Shown in pieces: positions 21,341 through 33,775 of a DNA stretch of 64,000 bases. How positions within the stretch are numbered: position 1 is the stretch's first letter; each line of letters opens with the position of its first letter. The DNA is taken from assembly GCF_020360975.1 (NCBI RefSeq), contig NW_025408668.1:3162001-3226000 (forward strand), in the 5' to 3' direction. The position numbers and the translations under genes were made by a program. Source of the stretch: Hirsutella rhossiliensis (Eukaryota > Ascomycota > Sordariomycetes > Hypocreales > Ophiocordycipitaceae). Under the pieces are notes generated by a model. That model ran no database searches. It was not told the DNA's origin and was given only the letters and a program-made list of their open reading frames with translations.

Positions 21341-22662
21341 ATGTCTTTCTCCTCTGGCAGCCATTTTGCCCCTCTCAATCTGCCCTTGGCACGGCACCAA
21401 GCGAGCCAGGCTCGACTGGATGACGCCGAGACTACCCGTCCAGAGCAGGACGAGGGTGACAGCAGACCGGCTCTTAACCAACCGTCTGCTGGCCACAAAC
21501 CTGCCCTTAAGCGCCTATGGGCAGGTGTCAAGGATCGCGGCACGGCATATGACATAGAATCAGCAACTCTCCAGCCCTCGACCACGCCAGTCTGCAGAAA
21601 GCACGAATGCCAAGTCTTGGGTAGCTACAGCTGGCAAGTCAATGGTCCGGTCAAGTACAAGATACCGGGTAAGTGTCTCGAGCGGCTAACTATTCGATGT
21701 ATCTCAATGCTAAACTGAGCACGATAGGCTCTGCACCAGTGTGGAAGCAACCATTTCAAGTGCCGTTCAGGCTACCGAAAGACAGCATAATACCCACCCA
21801 GGATGAGGATTCTGCTCCTGTTTCCCACTATCCATTCGAGCCACTATTTGAAGCCACAGGAATAATGAGTCCGGAATTCCTCTTCGACAAGGTGGATATT
21901 GTGGTCAGCCGAAACAGCCTCAGAAAGCTCATCGAATTCTGCGACACGGGCCATAGACAAACCTTCCGACTCAACCTGCTTATGGTTCATAATACGTTAT
22001 TCATCGAGCGCTGGGAGAAGGACGTCAACTGTCTGACCGGACAGGCCTACGGCTTGGGGTATGACCGCAACTTTGAGCGAGAATTTACCAAGTTCCCCGA
22101 AGGGGAAGAAAACAGTTCAGGAAATCATCGATGCCTCCGTTACCTTCTCGGGGACTTGAACTGTGTGGTGCAGTTCGAAATTGATGCTCGCTACGATAAG
22201 CCGAAGCCGGCGGAGACTGATGCTGAGACCTCGCACGTCGAGCTGTCACTGGATCAACTGTCCATAGCAGACAGAACAAAAGCCATACCGCAATCTGCAG
22301 TAGCAGAAATCAAGACGATTCAAGGAGCCAGGGACCGGAGCCGAGATCTGGCACAGCTCTGGTTTGGTCGAGTACCATGGCTCATCACCGGTCACCACAC
22401 TGCCGGTCTTTTCACGAGCATCGTGATTGCAGACGTCGCACCTAAGCTGGACAAGTGGGAGAGAGACAGACAGGTCCAGCTTCGCAAACTGGCAACACTG
22501 CTCACCCGATTTCGAGATGCGGTCACAGGATTCGGGGGCAACAATTGCGTGGCGATTTATGAGCGCAATTTAAAGGCTCCCACGATTCGCGTCTGCGAGT
22601 CCAACTTAGGCCGAAGAGCGCTTCCCGATGACTGTATTCAAAAGTTCTGGGCGTCTGAATAA
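21341..22662 (+). CDS. Ascomycete family of unknown function (often labelled GGPP synthetase-like)
   Basis: Two exons, 21341-21668 and 21728-22662, with a 59-bp GTAAGT...TAG intron; 420 residues. The splice gives a KYKIPG-SAPVWKQPFQVPFRLPKD join. The block SYSW...VPG.P.W..P followed by YPFEPLFEA and VDIVVSRNSLRKLIEF is a pattern I associate with a large ascomycete family often deposited as geranylgeranyl pyrophosphate synthetase. None of the Asp-rich DDxxD motifs of true prenyl synthases is present, so that label should not be taken as function. The N-terminal 90 residues look disordered. No signal peptide or transmembrane segment is seen. The family assignment comes from memory and is tentative. 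Confidence 0.75.
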
Positions 22663-24168
22663 TTCGCCAGGGGTAACGGAAGGAAGTGATGGGATGCCTT
22701 TTGCATTCCGCCCTGTCTTTGTTGCGTGCTCAAAAGACCGTTGGGAGCAGCTGTTCTTTCTCGAGAGGGAAAGATGAACACCTTGTCGAATCAATCATCG
22801 AAGATTCCTGGCGGAAAGGCCGATAGTCGTTAGTTTATGACAGTTGTCTATTCTCATGTTGCATCTAGTGAAGGAAGCCATTGCCGCGAAAACAATAGCC
22901 ATGAAGCAAGTTTCCGACTTTGGAGTTGCCGGGTGGTCTACCGTGGCAGTTGGTCCCACTTCCTCGAAATCCTGACTCAAGGTCGGCATATAAGATAGCT
23001 TTCAATCCATTGTCAGCCCGGGACGACGGAGGCGTTCAAGTCGGCAGGTGATATGAAATGATAGCCCTACTGCGGTACAGAAGCCCGTCTTATATACTTG
23101 ACGATATTATATACGATATCATGGCAAAGTCGGCTCAGTTTACGCATCAATACAAGCCACAACGAAATTCCAGTGTGCAGCCAAGATGAACCACTCTCAC
23201 CAAGAATCCTTTTTCGTTACAGTCAAGTTGCCCAGTTACTCGACTGGCCAAGAAACTATACTTTTGTAGCCGACATAACCAAGTAGATCAGATGAGCCAG
23301 TCGCGAAAGCCTAACCAAAGGATCCGACGATATAGTTACGTGTATGGTACTCGTTGAAGAAAGATATATAGTTAAGCTGCAGTTTGGTCAAGATGGAGAG
23401 TAAGTTATTGCTTAATCGTGCTAACTAGTATTTTACCAGATCTCTCAAAGAACAGGCGATAATTTCGTATATCCTGTGGCAGGCTTAACAGCCGCCCTTC
23501 GCTTAGTTGGATGGCCGGAAAGGGAGTACAGATGATCTCACCAGACATTATTATATTGTCACTTAAAGAGGGAGAGAAACCCTACTCAACTGTGTAAATC
23601 ACATTGCGCCAATGCCTGCTGAAAGTTACAAGCTAGTGGATCATCCAGGTTATATTGACCTGGCCCAGCCCTCCCATTCTGTCGATGAGAAGCCCAAGGC
23701 GCCACTGGACTCTATTCCATGATAGCCCCTCTGAGCAGTAAGATGTTTTCTGAGTAGCTTACGCGACATGAGGACTACGCAATGGGAAGTGAAGTACTCG
23801 GCCAATGACTCAAATCCCTAGATATCCCGAATAGTATTTAGAAGTCCAGGCCAAAGGGGATATAGAAGGGATTATACAAATTGGTGTAAATAAAATTTCT
23901 ACCTTGGTCAAAGTGACACAGACATTCTAACGAAAGAAAACAGAGCGACACCAGAAATAACATTGGTAAAACACGCATAAAATCCGGAACCACCTGAAGA
24001 TGGAGCCTACAGCCATATCCGTTTCCAGAAATTGGGGCATATCTGCACGCTTCAAGAATGAAACTCCATTCCAACGACATCCAGCCACTCTGACAAGCCC
24101 CGTCGTTAAACAAAATTGAATCCCAAAACAGGACAGATTGGGCCATCCATCTCGCCCCATATCCTAGT
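22663..24168. other. Intergenic gap, partly AT-rich, no supported gene
   Basis: About 1.5 kb between two convergent genes. The part around 23050-23700 is visibly AT-rich with many short stops in all frames, which may be decayed repeat DNA, but I cannot identify an element or its ends. Confidence 0.45.
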
Positions 24169-26003
24169 CTAGATACCTCCCTTCCGCTCAAACAGCTCGC
24201 CGATTGTTTTGCCAGCTAGGAGCAGCTGCATGTCGCCGTAGCGAGGGCCGACAACGGTCAGCCCGATCGGGAGGCCGTGCTCTCCGAAGAACCCCGGGAC
24301 ATTGAGCGTGGGAGCATGGAGAATGGTCCACACGACGTTGAACACCTGCAGTTTGAATGTCAGCGCACGGGCAATGGCGGCGGATTTTGAGTCCTGCGGT
24401 GCGGTGAACATGTGAAACAGACACCAAAGAAGCTGTACTTGGTAACAATGTTTCCAGGCTTCAGAGGTGGTTGTTCAACGCCCAACAACGACAGCAGGGA
24501 CACTCACCGCGCTTCCAGTGTCCCAGAGCCCCTTGGGTGCGTCATCAACCGTACTGGGCGTGACGACGACATCGTACCGGCGAGCAATCTCGTCCCACTG
24601 CGGCCGTAGTCGGGCCACGCCGTCATACGCCTCCAGCATGTCCCTTCGGCTTGGATCGTGCTTATTCTGCACGAGTGCCTGTAGCGAGGCGTGCAATTTG
24701 GGCTGAGACTCAACAAACTCTATGGGTCCTCTGTTAGCATTCAGTCTTTCCGATATTACACGTCAAGCGTCGAATGAGCGTCAGGAACGAATAAAGCCCT
24801 ACTAGATAGAAACGCCGACCGAGCTTCTCCGGCAACGATAGTCTCCCGCCACTCGCGACACTTCTGAAAGGGCTCAGGAAGATCGAAATCTTGAATCACA
24901 GCGCCTGCATCAGCAAGCAGCGACCGGGCCTTTTCCCAAGCCTTCCTCGTCCCCGACCCGGCCTGATCCCAGACAGACGTCTTGACAAACGCAATGCTCG
25001 CTCCTTGGATGCTGAATGGCTCCGGCGGCTGGCTGTAGTCAAAGTCGAGCCGGTATACCTTGGCAAGCAAGGCGAGGTCGTCGAGAGTGCGGGCAAAGAA
25101 CCCGACTGTATCACAGGTAGTGGAGAATCGACCGACGCCCTCGGTAGATACCAGTCCCCACGTAGGCTATCGCCGTTCCTTTCAGTCAAATGAACAAATG
25201 GCTGGGGTCGTCTGTACCCGAGGAGGAACCAGACGACAAAGGGGTCATCACCCCTGATGGATTTAGAAAACCACCCACTTTGAACGCATACAACCCATTA
25301 AACGCTCCCGGCCGGATGATGCTGCCCCCGGTCTGGGTCCCAAGTGCAATGGGAACCTGATTGTCGCCCACGGCGGCGGCGGAGCCCGAACTCGAGCCCC
25401 CGGGTGTGTGCTGCAGCGAGCGCGGGTTGCAGCACGAGCCCCCCTCGACCTTGGCCGCAAACTCGGTCGTGGCCGTCTTGCCGAGAATGAGGGCTCCCGC
25501 AGTGCGGAGAATGGCGACAGCGTCAGCGTCTGCTGCTGCATTGCCGTCATCCTCGTTGATGCGAGAATTGTATCGCGTTGGCATGTCTCCCAATCGTGTC
25601 AGCTTCATTGGACTCAAGACACCAAACATGCAGGGAAGCAACGGGAAGGTCGCCTACCTTTTGTTAGCAAAACATCCTTTATCCCTACCGCAACGCCGTG
25701 CAACGGCCCCCTCGCAGCTGGAGGCAGGTCATCCAACCTCTTCGCCTCGGCTAGAATAGTATTCTTGTCATAGTGAGCCCAAGCCTTCACCTCGTGGTTC
25801 CGCTGGTTGAATCTCCCAATGAGTGCCTGGGCATACTCTTGGACGGTGACCCGCTCTTTGTAAACCAGCTCGCGGATCTCGGTGGCGGTGCAGAGATGCA
25901 GTTTGGACAGCTTGTTGGCCTGAGAGGCATCCTGCTCGCCTTGCGCACGAGACGACTGAGGGTCAGGCGGTATACACGCTCCGTTCTCATGCGTCGTGAC
26001 CAT
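24169..26003 (-). CDS. Amidase, amidase-signature family
   Basis: Five exons: 26003-25658, 25586-25279, 25166-24803, 24719-24508 and 24345-24169, giving 468 residues. All four introns have GT-AG borders and keep frame. The Ser-cisSer-Lys triad is visible: Lys about 109 in AVGIKDVLLTK, cis-Ser about 181 in TPGGSSSGSAA, and nucleophile Ser204 in TQTGGSIIRPGAFNG. The C-terminal LNVPGFFGEHGLPIGLTVVGP block is also standard for the family. The enzyme should hydrolyse an amide, releasing an acid and an amine or ammonia; the substrate cannot be read from sequence. It lacks a signal peptide in this model, so a cytosolic location is likely. The frame extends upstream to 26159, so an earlier start is possible, but the ATG at 26003 begins where family members usually do. 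Confidence 0.88.
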
Positions 26004-26640
26004 TGTGTTCACCGTGCGCGGCAAGACAATGAGGCTTGAGAGACGAGTGCGGTGTAGCACCCGATGGCTCGTCCGCTCAAGTGACTCGGAACAACCTGAT
26101 CGGACTCGAGGAATTTGGGGTCGACGCAAGAGCCCCAAGACCGAAATTCTTTGTGCCACTCTTTCTTATTAGAGGCGGATCATGGGTCGGCCTGACATGT
26201 CGAGTCTCAACTTCGGGTAGAAGAGACGAGACTGGGGGCCAGAGAGCGGGGGCTCAAGATGCAAGGCCTCGGCCAGGCCACCGAGCCAATGACAACGTCT
26301 CGCTTGTCTCGACACAGGTGAGGACCAGAAGCGCAGAAGCATGCTACCCTGTTGGTGAAACCCAGCTACCTCTATGATGCAGTTGAAGAAAAGAAACGCC
26401 CGCGTATACAAGCCATTACGCCCCACAGTCCTAACTCTTGTACATACAACTACAGTGTCACGGCATTGTCCTCCAAGCGCCCCAAAAGCATAACTGGCAC
26501 AATACTTGATACATGTAGCTTTGAGTCGACAGCAGGGGAGCCAGGGGGAAACGCGAATGCCTCCTCGTCCTTCATTGGTGCCTTTTGAACTCATGGCAGG
26601 CACATCGATGAGCCGTGCTCATGCCGCTGACCGACAGCAC
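26004..26640. other. Intergenic gap, amidase promoter and YVC1 3' region
   Basis: About 640 bp between two minus-strand genes. It should hold the amidase promoter and the 3' UTR of the channel gene. No further gene seen. Confidence 0.5.
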
Positions 26641-28841
26641 TCATGGTGCTGCGCCAGCTCCAGTGCTGTTTTTATTGGCCTGTAAAGCCAGGACGGCAGA
26701 CGTGAGCTTGTCAATTTTCCGGTTCATCTCTGCGACTTGAACCTCTATCCCGGTGGGCGCCTCCACGTCGTCGTCGTCTCTCTTGTCATCGGGTCTCAAT
26801 GCATTCATGTCTCGGACAGGCTGCCACTGGTGATGCCGGCTGTGCCCAGAGGTTGGCCTGCCGCGCGGCAGCTGCACCCTTTCCCTCCTCTTCTTGGCCC
26901 CTCGATCATCCTTGAACACGGCCAACTTGTCATTACTAAACTTTCGCCGAAAGAGCTCGTAGAGCTTGATGGCTGCCACAATAGGAAGATGAGTGACTTT
27001 CAGCAGGACAATGCGGCCTGCGCGGAATTTTTCGTCCCTGGAGAAGACGAGGCGCAGCGGACGGAAGATGACGAGCGCGATGAGGTTAAAGGGCGGATAG
27101 AAATGGGTGAGCCTGTTGCTGGTGCATGCCTCCATGACGTAGACACTGTACACGTAGAGATACTCCTCCTTGGCATGCGTGATGACACGAGAGAAGCTGT
27201 TGGAGAGCATACCGGTCAGGGATCCGGTCAGCAGAATCGAGGTCAATGTGACAAAGATGATCATGAGCGGAGGCCCAAAAAAGGGGTCAATGTCGCTCAT
27301 GATGTCGAGGCCGACGTAACTCGACCCGAAAAAGATGCGAGTGAGGATGCCCGTCATCTTGGAAAGGTTGAAGGAGTCCCGCCCTACGAGGGAAAATGTG
27401 GTCAAGAAGCCCAGATAGATGATGACGACGAGAACCATGAACTTGATAAAGTCTTTGCCCATCTCCTTGAGACAGGGAATCAGGGTTCCCCAGTAGGGGC
27501 TCAGACTCAGTATGGAGCAGATGCGCGGCATCATGAAGAGCGCCTCGAGCGACAAAACATCGAACGAGAGGCCGATGATCTTGGGATCATGCTGAACCTG
27601 GCCGACGATTCCTGCAGACAAGGCGGGATTAATACACATGAAGGGGGGGGACGGGGGGGGGCGGCCAGTAGCAACTTACGCAGCGTGGCGAAAATGAAGC
27701 CAATGAGGATCATGATCATGTCAAACAAGTTCCAAATGTCGGTTGCGTAGAATATGGAGCCGGCATCCATCCACTCGCTCAACTCGTCGTAGGCAAAGGC
27801 TGCTATCCATATGAAGAGAGTGATTTCGGTGGCAGTGATGTGTGTCTCGACTCGGGCCACCAGGACGGCGTAGTAGAGGCACAGGAAGATGGCGAAGAAG
27901 AGCACTTCCCAGCTCTTGAGATACTTGGGGACGCGCAGGCGAGAGAAGGGGTCTGACGTCTCGGGGTCGTAGAAGGTGTGCCCCTTGGTTGTGCGGACGG
28001 ACAGGGAGTCCCAGAAGATGATGTCGCCGTTCCAGATGCCGCTGACGATTCTCTGCACGGGATGCTGGCTGAGGAAGCGCTTTGCGTTTGCAATGGCGGC
28101 AATCTCGAGGGCGTTGAGGCCCCTGAAGGCCGACGTCGGGTCAGCATCGTCGGACGCGTCCTCGTCGTCGTTTGTCAAGCGAGCGAGGGAGTTCTCCATT
28201 TTTGCTTTTTTGGAGGAACTGCCGGCTGGCAGCACGTGGGCTTCCTGGCGGGGGCTAGCGAGCGTACGGGGAAGCAAGGGCGACGTTTCGGCCGCCTCTT
28301 GGTCGTACGAGCGCGGCTGCTGTGGCTGGGGGCTTGTGACATCGTTGGCGTCATCGTCTTCGGCGTCGGGTATCTCGTAGAGGCAAAAGTCCATGGCTTC
28401 TCGCTCCGAGAGGCGGGCAAGTAAGCGCCAGGCGACAATCTCGCAGGCCCCGGAGCGGGTCTCGCTGAGGCCCCTATGCTCTTGATCGGCGGCATAATGC
28501 CACTTGAGCGCGCTGCACAAGGTCAACCAGTCAGCTTCGGCAATGTTGAGGACGGATGGAGAGGCGTACAGCAGAGCGTGAACCGTGGCCGGGTTTCTGC
28601 AAGTCGCCTTGAGGTGGTCGACGAGGACGCGGACGCAGTTGCCGGCGGGAGTCGTTCTAAGCTGCTCGAAGGTGCTGGGGAGCTCAATGGCATCCACGAA
28701 GTAGCTGTGCCGAGGTCAGCGGGCATGGCGCGGCTTGCTGGGCGATACGCACACGGAAAGCTTGGTGGCAACCTGGCGAAACGAGTCGTCGTCTTCAATC
28801 TCGGGCAAGTCAAACTCGAGGCGGACCGAGACCGGGCTCAT
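26641..28841 (-). CDS. YVC1: Vacuolar TRP-type cation channel (YVC1/TRPY family)
   Basis: Three exons: 28841-28753, 28704-27680 and 27611-26641, with introns of 48 and 68 bp; 694 residues. After a cytosolic N-terminal domain, hydrophobic segments appear in the expected order (WEVLFFAIFLCLYYAVLV, EITLFIWIAAFAYDEL, IWNLFDMIMILIGFIFATL, FMVLVVIIYLGFLTTFSLV). A pore-like ILTRIFFGSSYVGLDIM and a final PLMIIFVTLTSILLTGSL helix follow. The C-terminus carries an acidic DDKRDDDDVE patch and a short coiled-coil-like end; in yeast YVC1 an acidic C-terminal cluster is linked to Ca2+ activation. The channel should release Ca2+ and other cations from the vacuole on stretch, osmotic shock or Ca2+. The second splice joins IFATL to RIVGQVQHDPK, matching family continuity. 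The first exon is short, so the start is the least certain part. Confidence 0.88.
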
Positions 28842-29913
28842 GTCTCGCGTGGCCAGCGGTTTCGCCCTGAGGCGGATGGGCATGTTGACGGCTGTTTGCT
28901 GACGAGACGATGCGGGCGGGATCGCGCTGGCTCGCCCGGCGCGGATGCTTCATCGGGTGCCGGGTCGGTGAGGCTGCGGGACGAAGAGAAGAAGAAGAAG
29001 CCCGTGGGGAGGGAGAGGCACGAGGGAGCGGAAGGTTCCATGGAGTTTCAGCTTTTGCTCGTTGGTTGCTTCTCGCTAGTGCTTCAGGGAGACAGGGCAG
29101 GGGGAGGTCACCGGGGATGGCCTGGATTACAGGGCTGCCCTCTGGAAAGCGGCTTATTGGCGCCGGCCCGTGCGGGAAATCAGCGTCCTGAGACTCCTGA
29201 CGCCGTGGCGAGTAAGTTGCCTTCAAGCAGCCGCCGAAACCCCCTTTTTTATTAGGGATTGAAGATGCCTGTCGGCTCTTCGGCCAGGTCGAGAACCCCA
29301 TTTCCCCACGCGCTACTCTCGCATTAACAAGCCGTCATCACGCCTGACTCGATCCTAGACTTGATCGTCAGTCCGTGGGCACAACTGGAAAGCCTTTTGT
29401 TAGAGATGCCTCGCTTCCCGGCAACACACGGCGGCTCGGCCCCTCGTCTTTCTTGCCAAGGAAAGATATCGCCAAGGGGATGTATTCCGGAGTGCATCAA
29501 GGGAGATTCAGCTGCCCACAGTGCACGAGCCAACAAGCGGTCCATCCGTAGCGGTGGGCAAGGTAATGAATGATCAACAATTCCGACAGAAGGTCAACGA
29601 TATCTTGACGACACCAGAGTCCACGACTCCTGTCCCTCGGTTTCCTCCGGGCGGGCGCCAAGAATAGATTGGCCTCCCCTGGCGCCCGTAACAATTATTC
29701 CGCGAATCAATCTTCGTCGTCCATCTACATTGCGTCCAAAATGTTGGCCGCGCTTCCGGAGCCCGAGACTGTCTGACGTCTTATGGCCTACGGTGCAACG
29801 CTATGCTGACTTCAACTCGGAGCGGCACGGACGGACGGCCAAACTTGCAAGTCAACGACACCATGGCCTACAGGGTCGTGATAAGAGGCTGTCGCGATGG
29901 ATAGGCAGCCATG
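28842..29913. other. Divergent intergenic region, YVC1 and polysaccharide lyase
   Basis: About 1.1 kb between divergent start codons. Open frames of up to about 160 codons on the minus strand are in-phase extensions of low-complexity 5' leader sequence and show no domains. It should contain both promoters. Confidence 0.5.
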
Positions 29914-29925
29914 TATATAAATAAA
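29914..29925 (+). promoter_or_regulatory. TATA box of the polysaccharide lyase gene
   Basis: TATATAAATAAA, about 175 nt upstream of the ATG at 30098. Confidence 0.55.
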
Positions 29926-30097
29926 AGCCCGTCGTTGAGGTGACGTGCTCTGCCTGTCTATACAATTCGCATCCACCTTTTGGCTTACAGGACCAAGCTC
30001 CACGAGAGAATACCGCTTTTCATCCAGGGCCTTCTCTCGCCCCAGTTCTGTCTCCATCTTCAGCTCAAGCCAGGCCTGCACATCTCATCCTTGAGCC

Positions 30098-30886
30098 ATG
30101 GTAGCCCTCAATCCCCTCGTGGCCGCCGCCGTCCTGGCCCTCCTCGCCACCCCCAGAGCCCAGGGTGCCCGCACATTCTCCAACTCGGGCACCCTCAACG
30201 GCTGGGACTTTGTGCGGCGCGAGCACCAGGGGACCGTCACGCAGGTCGACAACGTCAGCTACAAGGCAGGCGGCACGGCACTCAAAATGACGCAGCGGTA
30301 CGACGCAAACTACAGGGGCCGCTTCCACTCCGAGGTCGACCATAACTACGGCTACCGGCGCGGCGACGACCTCTTCTACGGTTTCGCGTTCCGCCTCTCC
30401 GACTCGTGGCAGTTCCAGGACCAGTCGTACAACATTGCCCAGTTCATCGCCAACCGCCCCGGCGCCGGCTGCGGTGGCGACGACTGGATGCCTTCGGCCA
30501 TGCTCTGGATACAGGGGAACCAGCTCGCCTCGCGCATCGTCAGCGGCCACTACCGTCAGCCCGACTGCGGCCGCAAGGTCGATCCCCTGCCGAACCTCGC
30601 CGTCGTCGAGGCTGGCAAGTGGCACAGGGTCGTGGTCCAGGCCAGGTGGGCCAGCGACAGCTCGGGCTTCTACAAGATCTGGTTCGACGGCAAAAAGGTC
30701 CTCGACCGCCGTGGCGTGGCCACCACTCTCGACGACGACAGTGTCTTTCAGTTCCGCGTTGGTCTGTACGCCAATGGCTGGCACGACGACGGCCACATCA
30801 AGGGGAGCCAGGACTTCCGCCAGGTCTGGTTTGACGAGGTTGCCATTGGTACCGAGTTCAAGGACGCCGATCCCGGCGAGCAGTAG
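30098..30886 (+). CDS. Secreted polysaccharide lyase (PL20 glucuronan-lyase-like)
   Basis: Intronless, 262 residues, close to the usual size of the family. The start MVALNPLVAAAVLALLATPRAQG is a signal peptide. The mature part is a beta-jelly-roll type sequence with RFHSEVDHNYGYRRGDDLFYGF, then WHRVVVQARW and FYKIWFDGKKVLDRRG. These blocks match fungal polysaccharide lyases of the PF14099 type, whose characterised ascomycete member is a PL20 glucuronan lyase. Such enzymes cleave beta-1,4-linked glucuronic acid polymers by beta-elimination outside the cell. The family is fairly clear; the exact uronic-acid substrate is inferred. Large open frames in other phases are shadows of high GC3. Confidence 0.8.
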   Translation: MVALNPLVAAAVLALLATPRAQGARTFSNSGTLNGWDFVRREHQGTVTQVDNVSYKAGGTALKMTQRYDANYRGRFHSEVDHNYGYRRGDDLFYGFAFRLSDSWQFQDQSYNIAQFIANRPGAGCGGDDWMPSAMLWIQGNQLASRIVSGHYRQPDCGRKVDPLPNLAVVEAGKWHRVVVQARWASDSSGFYKIWFDGKKVLDRRGVATTLDDDSVFQFRVGLYANGWHDDGHIKGSQDFRQVWFDEVAIGTEFKDADPGEQ

Positions 30887-31133
30887 TAATAGGGAATCAG
30901 GCTCTACATCCAGGTTCAAGGCGCCCTCATTGGCATGAATTACCGCTGTGTAGGCTCATAGTAGACGCCTTGGGTAGACGCAAAGCTCGGTGCATGTAGC
31001 ACATTCTATCATTGCATATATTGACACCATACAAAGTAACGTCTGCAGATTCATCAGGTCGAGACCGCAAGCCCATCAAATCCCATTCGTCGTCTCCAGC
31101 ATCTTTCCTCACGAGCTCTCCGCTGTCTGATGC

Positions 31134-31421
31134 CTATCCCCCGCCGTAAGCTTCTTCGTCAGCCAACGTCGACTGTTCGCTGAATCTCCGTTCGTCGTCC
31201 TCCACGGTGCGCGACCCGTTGTGTCTTGACGCATGATCCGCCTTGCGTCTGTCCGTGCTCGGGGCCTTTCGGAATTTCCTGCCCCGCCGGGCTGCCGAAG
31301 CGCGCTTAGCCGGTGTCTCATTGCGCGTCAGGCTATGCTTCTGTTTCTCGTCTCGCTTCTTCTTGCGGGACATGTAAATGGACCGCCCCGTGGCAAAGAG
31401 AGCAATCAGAATGGACGCCAT
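31134..31421 (-). CDS. Possible small single-TM basic protein
   Basis: A 95-residue frame with an ATG start. The first about 16 residues (MASILIALFATGRSIYM) are hydrophobic, followed directly by a Lys/Arg-rich run (SRKKKRDEKQKH) and a charged, likely disordered remainder ending DEEAYGGG. I have an impression of short fungal proteins with this hydrophobic-then-basic layout, but I do not recognise a named family. It lies between the lyase and ALG9, 3' of both. It could equally be a chance frame. Confidence 0.35.
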   Translation of the reverse strand: MASILIALFATGRSIYMSRKKKRDEKQKHSLTRNETPAKRASAARRGRKFRKAPSTDRRKADHASRHNGSRTVEDDERRFSEQSTLADEEAYGGG

Positions 31422-31792
31422 GGATAATGGATGCTATAGTCTACCGCCTGTGCTCGTAAAAGCAGCTGACGACGCCGGGAGAGTAGCGAAGGTGGAGGAT
31501 GGTAGAAGACGGGATTCATGCTGCCACGGTCTCCATTCGAGACGCTCAAACAACTAGCGTCACGTGCCACTGACAGCAAGCTTTCGCCCAAGCGCCATCC
31601 GACGCTCGCGGCGATTCCCTGACGGACACGGCCAACGTACACTGTGGAGCATTGACCTGCGAGGGCCTGCCTTTGTATGTATATGAACGTTCATGGTCCT
31701 GCAACAACCAAACAGGACCGGCGGCGACAATCGCCCATCAAAACAGGGTGCCCTCGCAGCTCTTTTGCTCAGAGGAAAGCATCATCCATCTC

Positions 31793-33775
31793 TCACCTCT
31801 TCCTCCTCTGCAGCAAGCAGTGGCGGCCCCACTTCCTCCTGAACCTTGGGGGAACCATCTCAAGGTCAGGGATCCATAGAGTCCGTGCGAGCATGTGTGT
31901 ATTGGCCGCATCGAGGAACGGCTCGCAGTTGACAACTTCCCACGTCTCCGTGTCGGCAACGTAGTCGGGCTCATCTGGCGGCAGCGCGCCTGTCCTCTCG
32001 GGGTACTGTGTGTCCACGAGCAGGGAGCACATTCGCAACTCGACGTACTTGCCCAGGTCCTCTTGGTTGCCATCGTTGAGCCCGCTCGTTGGCAGCCATG
32101 TTCCGCTCCACAACCCAAACCCGACCTTGGCCTCCGAGAACTCGCCTGGCAGCAGGCCACGGAACGCAGAGCGCACAAACTTGGGATGCATGTCTCGCGG
32201 GAGAAAGTACGACGAGGGGAACCGATACCACTCCTTGGCGAAACACACAAGGTCCTCTGGCCCGCCGACGACATATTGCCCCTGGCCGTCGCCCCATAGG
32301 GGTTTGTAAATGTTCATGGGCGCATGGAATGCGCTGTAGATGCCGTAGATCCGGGCCAGGCTGATGTCCAGCGACAAAAACAGAACGGCGCCAACGGCGA
32401 GAAGCCTCAAGCGCGCAGGAATCTTGCCCATGAGTGCCTTTGGATTCGAGGTGCCAATGGCAGACAAGAGAATGTGTAGAGACATGGAGGCGTTGAGCGC
32501 CAAAAAGGGATAAAGAGGATACATAAACCTCTCCTCCTTGTGTGGTTGGGCCGTGAAGATGGCCAGCCACATGTAAAATGGCGCCACAAACACGATTGTC
32601 CGCAGCCCTGACTGGAAGCCCTGTCCGGACGCCGAAATGGCCTTCTGGATCAAGAAGAGTGGAAGGGCCAGAAGAGCCAGTATGAACCATATGTTGAAGT
32701 TCAAGGCCAGGTTTCGGAGGTAAAAGTCCCACGGCTCGGTGCCGTAGAGCTCAGGGCCGCCCGTCGACGAGAAGATATTGTATTTGACAATGTTCCAGGT
32801 GACGACTGCAACCTTTTTGTAGAAAAAGAGGTTGACCACAAAGTCGACGAACTTGGAAAAGGTAAGCCGAGCATCAGCCGCAACGCGAGGCAAAGCGCAC
32901 TCACCAGAACCATCAAGCCACCCACAACACCTCGAAAGGAGCGGATAATCGACTGGACCAGAGCCTCTCTGTCGCTAAACAGGGCGAGAACGCCTTCCTC
33001 AAGCACAAATGGCAGGCAGAGCGCCGCGGCAAAAGGCCATCCGAGGATGCCTGCCACGGCGAACCAGAAAATGCCCTGCGAGGTCTTGAGACCGCCGCGC
33101 CAATTCATAAACGAGGCCGCTCCCAGCATGCACATGTACATGGCGAAGCTCGACGGCAGGAATGCGGTACTCGCGTGAAAGTTGCCGGGGCTGGTGACGG
33201 TGGCGATGAGGAAGAAGAGGCCGATCCTGCCATTCAGGGTAGAGCTGACGGCCTGGAACATGATGGTCTGGCAGAGGGCGCAGAGGAAGGCGAGGCCGTA
33301 GCGCACAAAGTAGAACTCGGACACCTTGGACGAGCGAGTGAGCGGCCAGAGTCGTCAGCGCCGGAGCCTGGACGCCACCTCACCTTTGTAGACTGCGGCA
33401 GCAGGCGCCGCGCATTGCCGACGATTGCGTGCAAGGCGACGTAGAGCCAGCTGCGGATGGCATAGTCAGGCGAGTACTCCCACGTCTGCAGGCCATAGCC
33501 GTGCGAGAGATAGTGCGAGGGCTCCCAGTAGTTGAAGGTCTCGTCGCAGTCCTGGATGGGCGCAAAGAGGGCGGCGAGGAGACTGGCAGCCAGAAAGATG
33601 TAAAAGGCCTTGATGGGCTCGATGGGATACGGGCCTCGCCGCCTATCGCGAGCGCGCAGTTAGCAGCAATGCACCAGGAGGATTCCGAGAGACAGCGCTC
33701 GCACTTCTTTTTCTTCGCATGGCCGGCTGAAGGGTGCTCGAATTGCCTCTCCGCGGCCGGGGTTGGAGGCGCCAT
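31793..33775 (-). CDS. ALG9: Dolichyl-P-Man mannosyltransferase ALG9 (GT22)
   Basis: Four exons: 33775-33705, 33642-33384, 33324-32905 and 32851-31793, giving 602 residues. The introns (62, 59 and 53 bp) have GT-AG borders, and a GCTAAC branch site is visible in the first. The protein is a polytopic ER membrane enzyme. Near the N-terminus it has the GT22 hallmark FAPIQDCDETFNYWEPSHYL, and further on the HKEERFMYPLYP motif. It adds alpha-1,2-mannose from dolichyl-phosphate-mannose to the lipid-linked oligosaccharide for N-glycosylation, on the luminal side. ALG9 is preferred over ALG12 or GPI mannosyltransferases because of the WEYSPDYAIRSWLY and VVTWNIVKYNIFS blocks. The first exon codes only for a short basic cytosolic tail, then KKKKRRGPYPIEPIKAF across the junction. 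It is divergent from NAF1. Confidence 0.93.
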